A stretch of DNA of 64,000 nucleotides. It comes from Roseateles sp049532965. Lineage in GTDB: Bacteria > Pseudomonadota > Gammaproteobacteria > Burkholderiales > Burkholderiaceae_C. This document shows, piece after piece, positions 26,001-35,000 of the stretch. The stretch spans positions 4,774,001 to 4,838,000 of the forward strand of contig NZ_CP186694.1 in the NCBI RefSeq assembly GCF_049532965.1, in the 5' to 3' direction. The notes beneath the pieces were generated by a model. That model did not search any database. It worked only from the letters and a program-made list of their open reading frames with translations, and was not told where the DNA came from. Numbering within the stretch: the stretch's first letter is position 1; every line of letters begins with the position of its first letter. Made by a program: the position numbers and the translations under genes.

Positions 26001-29000
26001 TCCGCCAGAGCGGCAGTCTGTTCGCGACCGGCGCCCTGTCGGCCGACGGCGCGACGCTGGACCTCAGCGCGAGCAAGTTGCAAGCCGCCTCGATGGCGGT
26101 TTCGGCGACGGGCGGCGATCTGCTGCTGGCCGGCGCTCAGGCAAGCACGACCGGCGCGCTCGCGCTCACGGCGGCCGGCCGGATCGACACCAGCAGGGCC
26201 ACGCTGAGCGGCAGCGATGTTTCGCTGACGGCGCGGCATTGGGACAACGTGGGCGGCGTCGTCGCGCAGCTCGGCACGGCCGGGGAACTGAAGGCGACCA
26301 TCGCGGAAGGCATCGGCAATGTCCAAGGCCTCATCAGTGCGCAGGGCCGCGCTGCCCTCACGGCGACGGGCGGGCTGTCGAACAGCGGCACGATTCATGC
26401 GCAAGGCGAGGCGGCGATCACGGTCGGCGCGCTGACGCAGACGATGACAGGCATCGTGGCCGCGCAGGGCGGGCTGACGGTGAACGCCGGCAGCGTTGCC
26501 AGCGCCGGCACGCTGGCCGCAGGCCTGAAGGCCGACAACACGCTGGCCAGCGGTGGCGACCTCCGCCTGGACGTGGGCGGCACGCTGCAGCAGAGCGGAC
26601 AACTGCTTGCAGCCGGCACGCTGTCCGCCACGGCGGCGCAGCTGCAGCTGGACGACAGCCACGCGCAGGCGGCCAACGCCACGCTCATCGCGAACGGAAC
26701 CCCGGGCGCCAGTGGCTTGGCCGGCCTTCGGCGCGCGGTCTGGTCGGTACGCGATGCGCTGTCGATCACCGCCACGGGGGCGATGACCAGCGATGGCGCG
26801 GCGATCGAGGCGGGATCGATCGGCGTGACGGCTGGCAATTGGAGCAATCAGGCGGGACGCTGGCTCCAGACAGCCAGCACCGGAACGTTCTCCGCGACGG
26901 TGAGTGGGCTGCTGGACAACCGCCAGGGGGACCTCGGCGCAAACGGCACCGCGTTCTCGGTGACGGCGGATCGTCTCGACAACGGCGCGGGCCGTGTGGC
27001 ACAGATCGGAGGAACGCTCGACGTCCGCGTGCGTCAACTCGATGGCACGCAAGGTCGTGTGCTCGCCGCAGGCGCGCTCACGTTGAACGCCACGGGCGCC
27101 ATGGCCCTCGACGGCGCGACGACGCAGGGAGCCACCGTTCGCGTGGGCGCGGGCAGCCTGAGCCACCGCAACGGGCAGTTGCTGAGCGGAGCCGATGCGG
27201 TGCTGCGCATCGGCGGCGGCCTGGACCAACGAGATGGCCGGATGCAGGCCGCAGGCACGCTGGACATCGTCGCGGCCGGTCTGGACAACACCGGCGGACA
27301 GCTGTCCGCGAATGCGGTGACGCTGCGTGCCGATCGGCTCGACAACGGCGCCCAGGGCGTGATCAACGCGACCGGCGCGGCGGGCGCGCTGACCGTCGAT
27401 GCGAATCGCGTGACCAACGCGGGCACGATTCAAAGTGTCGGTAACGCGGTGCTGGCCGTCGCCGGCGCCTTCGACAACACCGGCATGGTGTACAGCCAGG
27501 GCGGCGCTTCCCTGAGCGCGGACCAGCTGCTCAACAACGGCACGATGGCCGCGCAGGGCTCGCTGAGCGCGACCACCGGACAACTGAACGGCCATGGCGT
27601 GTTCGCCGCTGGCCTGCGTCCGGACAACACGTTCGCGGCCAGCGGAGATCTGTCGCTCGGCGCGACACGATCGCTGCAGTTCGGCGGCACCGCGACGGCC
27701 GCGGGGGACCTAGGCGTCGCCGCGCCGTCGTTGCAGTTGCAGGACGCGCAGTTGCAATCGCGCACGATGACGCTGCGTGCCTCGGCTGGCGATCTGTCGC
27801 TGGACCGGGCGGCGATCTCGGCGGCACAGCGGCTCGAGATGGCCGCCACCGGTCGATTGGTGACGTCGTCGGCCCAGGTGAGCGCGAACGATGTGCAACT
27901 GACGGCGCGCGACTGGTTCAACGTCGGGGGCCGAGTCACGCAGATGGCATCGGCCGGCGCGTTGCAGGTCTCGCTGGGCGGCAACCTCGACAACCGGACC
28001 GGCACGATCGAGTCCAACGGCGCGCAGCTCACGCTGAGCGCGAGTGCCGTCGACAACACCTCGGGCCGCATCGCCCAGGCGGGCGGCGACCTCGCACTGC
28101 GCGCGGCGCAATGGCAAGGCGGTCAAGGGCATGTGCTCGCTTCGGGCGCGCTGGACTGGCAGGTCGCAGGCGCATTGACGGCCAACGGGGCGACAACACA
28201 AGCCGACAGCCTGCGGGTGGTGGCTGGCAGCGTCGTGCATGACGGCGCCCAGATGGTGGCGGCGCAGGGCGCGACGCTCGACGTCGACGGTTTGCTGAGC
28301 AACCGCGGCGGTTCCGTCGTTGCCGGTGCAGGGCTGGCCGTGGAGGCGGGACAGCTGACCAACGCCGCCGGCGGCGTGATGCAGGCCGGTGGCGCGTTGC
28401 AGGCGCGCGTCACCGCGGGTGCTCTCGACAACCAGGGCGGCCGGCTGCGCAGCGGCGGTGACATGACGATCGAGGCCATCGGCCTTGATAACCGTGGCGG
28501 CTGGGCGGGCAGCGACGGTCAACTGGCGGTGCGTGCTTCGGGCGCGGTGCAGAACCAGCAGGGCACCTTGCTCGCGCAGCGCGCGGTTGCGGTGGAGGGA
28601 ACCTCGCTCGTCAACCAGGGTGGGCGCATTGCCAGCGCGCAGGGCGGCGTGACAGTCACGACGGCAGGACTGCTCGACAACACGCAGGGAGCGATGCTCG
28701 CGGCGGGTGGGCTGGCGCTGACGTCGACCGGGCTGGTCAACCAGGCGGGCGAACTGTCCGGCACAGCAGTCCATGTGGACGCGCGCGGCCGGTCGATGGA
28801 CAACCGCGGCGGCCGCGTGCTGTCGACCGACACGATGACGGTGCGCAGCGGCGCGCTGAACAACCATGGCGGCCTGTTGCAGTCGATGGGAGCGATGTCG
28901 GTGGACACCGCCGGCGCGACGTTGACCAACACCTTCGATGCTGCGATCGCGACGCCGACCGGTATTCGCTCGCAAGGCAGCTTGCAGATCGCTGCTGGCG

Positions 29001-32000
29001 CGGTCGACAACGGCGCGGGCATCGCCGGCAACGCGGTCACGGTCAATGCGGCTTCGGTGACCAACCGCAATGCAATCTCCGGACAAACGGTGACGCTGGG
29101 CATCGCGGGCGCCTTGGACAACCAGGGCGGACAGGTCGTCGGCGCGCAGCGCACGGCGGCGACTGCGGGACAGGTGCTGAACCAAGGCGGTCTGCTCTAT
29201 GGCGGCCAATCCCTCGACGTGACGACGGTCGGCTTGCTCGATAACCGCGCCACGAGCGGCACCAACCTCGGCCTGCAAGGCGGCGCGGTGACGGTGCGCG
29301 CGGGCAGCCTGGACAACCGCGGCGGGCAACTGCGCGCCGATGGTGACTTGAGCATCGTGGCCTCGCAGATGCTCGACAACGGCGGCGGCGTGCTGAGCGC
29401 GCTGGGCCAGACCTTGATCGGCGATGGTGGCGCGGACGCGCGCGCTTCGGCGCTGGACCTGCGCAACGGCAGCGGCCGGGTGTGGGGCGGCAGCGGGGTG
29501 GTGGTGTCGGCCGCGGGGCTGAGCGGCGGCGGAGAGATCGCCAGTGGCGGCGCGCTGAGCCTGACGCTCGGCGGCAGCCTGACCCATGGCCCCGGCACGC
29601 TGCTGCTGGCGCGGGGCGACATGGCGTTGACGCTGGGCGGTGACTTCATCAACCAGGGAGTGCTGCGCGCCGGCGGCGCGTTGAGCGTGGACGCGCGCAA
29701 CATCGACAACCAGGCCAGCGGCGAGCTCAGCAGCGCGGACACGTGGCTGACGGCGGTGGACACGCTGACCAATCGCGGACTCATCGATGGCGACCGCGTG
29801 CGCATTGACGCGGGCCAGGTGCTCAACCTGGGCAGCGGTCGCATCTACGGCAGCGACCTGACGATCGCCGGCGGCACGCTGACCAATGGCGCCGAGGGCG
29901 GGCAGTCCGCAGTGATTGCTTCGCGGGGCGCGCTGACCGTGTCGATGAGCGATGGCGTGTCCAACGCCGCGCAGTCGCTGATCTACGCGGATGGGGACCT
30001 GTCCGTGCGGGCTGCGAGCCTGCTCAACGAGAACGCGACGATCGAGGCGAGCCGCCTGTTGCAGATGGATGTGACGGGCGGTGTGATGAACCGCAGCGTG
30101 TACGACGGCGCGGAGAACCTGCCGCAGGATCCGTCGGCACCACGGGTGCTGGACAGCAAGGCGTTCATCAGCAGCGGCGGGGACATGCGCCTCACCGCAG
30201 GGCAGGTGGTCAACAGTGGCGCGACCATCGAGACGCGGGGCGATTTGCTGTTGCAGTCGGCGGACATTCAGAACCTGAATCCGTACCTGAAGTGGGCGCT
30301 GGTCGGCGGCCAGAGCACGAACACCTGGAAGTTCCAGGCACCGGGCAGCACGACGCGCTACAAGCCGGAGGACATCCGGGTGCTGTGGGCCGTCACCTTC
30401 TACAACGGCTCCTGGAGCAGTGAATGGGGCAGCCCGGCGCAGAACTCGCTGGAGCCCTTCGTGTATGAGTTCCATCCCAAGGAGTGGCACTCGTCTAAGG
30501 ACACGTACAACCGCAAGATGCTGCTGCCGTCGGTGAGGTATCCCAACGAGATCTACGGTCGCTATCTGGGGGGCCTGGGCGGTGACGCGGACGGATCGGC
30601 GGCGCGCGGCTTCGACGTCAAGGCCAGTGGCGACCATCCGTACCGGGACTGCACGACGGACGGATGCATCGACACCGCCATCACCGGCGCGCATTACGCC
30701 GCGGACGACCGCATCTGGTCGGACTTCGGCGTCACGCCGGGCGATGACGCGGGGTTGGACGCTGCGCTGCAGGCGTTCTACAACGACACCAACAGTCGGC
30801 TGGTGGGCGACTTCACGGCGTTCGACATCACGCGGACGGTGGAATCGACCAAGGTGACGCAGAGCTCCGCGGGCCAGATCATCGTGGGCGGACGCCTGAA
30901 GGTGGAAGGCGGCCGCGTCGTCAACCAGATGAGCCGCGTGATCGGCCGCGATGGGGTGGACATCCGGTCGACCGATATCGACAACCGGACCGTTGAGGTC
31001 GCGGTGAAAGGCACCGAGCACGTCGACGTCTATACGACCTGGAACGGGGGGAGCGGCGTGCCCAACAGGCGCGCCGACTATACGTCCACGGACGCTGAGT
31101 TCAATGAGACAGCCAAGTTAGACCTGCCGACGCTCGGCGTGGGGGGCGCGATGTCGGGCGCGGCGCCCGGGGTGCGCCAGCAGGCCGGCGCGGTCAACGG
31201 CAGCAGCGGCGCGCAGGCGCAGCAGAGCGGCTCGTCAGGGACCGTGAACGCGGGGGCTGCCGGTTCGACCGGCTCGCTTGCCGGTGCCGTGCGGCAAGCC
31301 GTCAATGGCTCTGGCGCGGTGTCGACCGAGCGCGCGAGCGCCGGCTGGCGGGCGGGGGGGCATCAGCAGGCGGTGGCCATCGACGTGGAAGGGGCCTCCA
31401 ACACCGCCGTTGATGCGGACCTGCGCGTGCGGCATGCCGCGCAGACCGGCGAGCAGGTGGTGGGAGGCGCCGTCGTGCGCACCGATGTGCGGGCGCTGCT
31501 GGTGTCCGCGGAGGGCGTGCGGCAGCAGGCGTTGCCGTCGGATGTGAACGGCCAGGGGCGCGTGAGCCCGGGCGGTTTCGGCTCGGCGCGGGTGATTGCG
31601 GGCATGGACGCGAGCGGGCGGCTGCGCGCGGTGCCTGTGTCGCTGACGCTGCCCAGCAACAGCCTCTTCAAGCTGCGCAGCGATCCGCAGTCGGGTTACC
31701 TGGTGGAGACCGACCCGCGCTTTGCGAACTACCGGGACTGGCTCTCCAGCGACTACCTCCTGCAGGCGATGTCGGTGGATCCGGCGACGGCGCAGAAGCG
31801 GCTGGGGGACGGGTTCTACGAGCAGCGGCTGGTGCGCGAGCAGATCGGCAAGCTCACGGGTTCGACTTTCCTGCAGGGGTATGCGGACGACGAGGCGATG
31901 TACCGGGCGCTGCTGGGCAACGGGGCGAGCTTCGGGCAGGCGCATCAGCTGCGGCCGGGGGTGGCGCTGACGGCCGAGCAGATGGCGCTGCTGACGACCG

Positions 32001-35000
32001 ACCTGGTGTGGCTGGTGGAGCAGGAGGTGACGCTGGCGGACGGGACGGTGCAGCGCGTGCTGGTGCCGCACGTGTATCTGCTGCCGCGGGACGGGGACCT
32101 GCAAGGCACGGGCGCGCTGATCGCGGGCAACCGGGTGGAGCTGGCGCTGAGCGGGACGCTGAACAACAGCGGGGACCTGAGGGCGGACGCGCTGAGCGCA
32201 ACGGCGCAGGGCATCGTCAACACGGGCAGCGTGCGCGGCACCAGCCTGGCGCTGAGCGCGCGGGAGGACCTGCGCAACATCGGCGGGGAACTGACGGCGC
32301 TGGAGTCGATGGGCCTGAAGGCCGGGCGCGATCTGGTGGTGAGCAGCACCACGGCCAGCGGCACGACGGCCACGAGCCATCGGACGGTGCTGGAGCAGGT
32401 GGCCAAGCTGACCTCGGGCGGCGTGATGGTGCTGCAGGCGGGGCAGGACGTGCTGCTGGAGGCGGCTCAGGTCAGGCAGACGGGGAGCGAGGGCGGTGTG
32501 CTGGTGCAGGCCGGCCGTGATCTGAAGCTGAGCGCCGTGCGGACGGCCAGCAGTGATCACGCGAAGTTCGACGACCGCAACTACATCAATCGCAGTCAGA
32601 GCCGCGATGTGGGCGCGTCGGTGCAGGCCGACGGTGCGGTGATCCTCAAGGCCGGCCAGGACCTGAGCGCCACGGCGGCGCATATCGCCAGCGACAAGGG
32701 CTCGGTGACGCTGAGCGCCGGACGCGATGTGTCGCTGCTGGCGGGGCAGTCCACGGAAGGGCTGGATCAGAAGACGTATCGGGTCGCGAAGAGCACGTTC
32801 TCGAAGACGACCACGTCGACCTACGACAAGGTCGATGAGAAGGGCGTGATCGGCACGTCGCTGTCCGGGGACACGGTGACGGTGCTGGCCGGACAGGACG
32901 TGCGGCTGCAAGCGGCCCAGTTGTCGTCGGAGGGAGCCACGACGCTGGATGCGGGACGCGACCTGCTACTGCAAAGCGCCGAGCAGAGCCGCGACAGCAC
33001 GCACTTCAAGCAGTCGGTCAAGCAGGCCAGCGGATTGGGCAAGGCCGTCGGCGGCGCGTTGCTGCTCACCGGGTCGCCGCTGGACGCCGTCGTGGGCGCG
33101 TCGCTGCTGACCAGCAAGAGCGGGTCTAACACGCAAACGCAAAGCGTCGTGGAGGCGGTGGGCAGCTCGATCAGCGCGGGCAGTGTCGTGGCGCAAGCCG
33201 GTCGCGACGCGTCGCTGCAAGGCGCCACGGTGGTGGCCGACGGGGACGTGTTTCTGCGAGCCGAGCGCAACCTGAGCGTCGGAACGGCGCAAGGCACGCA
33301 GGAAGGCAGCAGCAGCTCCAGCAGCAGGAAGAGCGGCATGATTGGCAGCTTCCTGCAGCCGGCGGTGGGCACGGTCAAGCAAAGCAGCACGGGCGACAAC
33401 CATGCCGTGACGCAGACCGGCTCGCAGCTGGCGAGCCTGGGCGGCAACGTGACGCTGCAGGCGGGCGAGCGCTACACGCAGACGGGCTCGCAGGTGCTGG
33501 CGCAGAAGGCGGCTGACGGCAGTGGCGGGGATGTGGACATCCTGGCCAAGTCGGTGCGCATCGAGGCGGCGCTCAATAGCACGGACAGCACGCAGACAAG
33601 CAAGTTCAGCAAGACGGCCCTGGGCGGCACGGTGAGCGTGCCGCTGGTGAGCGCCGTGCAAAGCGCCATCGGTGCGGCGGAGGCCGGCAGCAAGACCGGC
33701 GACAAGCGCATGCAGGCGCTGGCGGGGCTGAGCGCGGGGCTGGCGAGCAAGGACGCGCTGGATGCGGGACAGGCGCTGATGAGCGGCCAGGGTGCCGGCA
33801 TCAAGGTGGGCGTGAGCCTGGGTACCTCCAAGAGCCAAAGCAGCACCACCGAGCAAAGCACCACTGCGGTGGGCAGTCAGGTGGCGGGCCAGGGTGATGT
33901 GCGCATCCGCGCCACCGGTGGCGGGCAGGACAGCACGCTGCACGTGGTGGGCTCGGACATCAAGGCCGATGGCAAGGCGTCGCTCAAGGCCGACGGGGCG
34001 ATCCAGCTGGAGGCGGCGCAGTCCACGGACACGCTGCGCAGCACCAACAGCAGCTCGGGCGCGAGCATCGGGGTGTCGTATGCCTTTGGCGGGACTCAGA
34101 ACGGGTTCACGATCGAGGCGGCCGCCAACAAGGGCAAGGGACGCGCGGACGGGACGTCGGTGACCCATGTGCTCACGCATGTGAGCGGCAGCCAGGTGCA
34201 GATCGACTCGGGCGGTGACACGACGCTCAAGGGGGCGGTGGTGCAGGGGGCCAAGGTCACCGGCAGCATCGGGGGCAACCTCAACATCGAAAGCCTGCAG
34301 GACATCACGACCTACGACGCCAAGCAGCAAAGCGCGGGTGTTGGCGTGAGCCTGTGCATCCCGCCGTTGTGCTACGGCATGAGCTCCGTGAGCGCGAGCG
34401 TGAGCAGCGCGAAGGCGAAGGGGAACTTCGCGTCGGTGGCGGAGCAAAGCGGCATCGTCGCGGGGGATGAAGGTTTCCAGCTCAGCGTCAAGGGCAACAC
34501 CGGCCTCAAGGGCGGCGTGATCACGAGCAGCCAGCAGGCGGTAGATGAGAAGAAGAACAGCCTGGTCACGGCGACGCTGACGCAGAGCGAGGTGCAGAAC
34601 CACGACAGCTACAAGGCCAGTGGGTACAGCGTCGGCGTGAGCCTGAGCACGAAGGCGGGGGATCAACCGTCGGCCAAGACGGAGGAGGAAAAGAGGGGCG
34701 ACGGGAAGTCGAGCACGAAGCCTGGTTTCTCGCCGGGCATCGGTAGCGTGAGCGGAAGCCAGGGCAGCACGACGCTCAGCGGCATCAGCGGCGCGGAGAT
34801 CACGATCACCGATGAAGCTAAGCAGAAGGAGCTGACCGGGAAGGACGCGGCCGCCGCGGTGGCGGAGTTGAACCGCGATGTACTCACGGGCAAGGACACC
34901 AGCGGCGCGCTGAAGAAGAGCTGGGACGGCCAGGCGCTGATGAGCGAAGTGCAGGCGCAGGTGCAAATCACGCAGCAGGCGCTGCCCCGGATCGCTGATG

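Noticed and set aside
24900..29400. Repeated LDN/TNAG units as a possible CRISPR or DNA repeat array
   Set aside because: These are degenerate coding repeats of a filamentous haemagglutinin, not exact spaced DNA repeats.
27710..31021. 1103-codon minus-strand frame inside the giant toxin gene
   Set aside because: Low-complexity Arg/Ala/His composition, no start signal, lies antisense to a repeat-rich gene.
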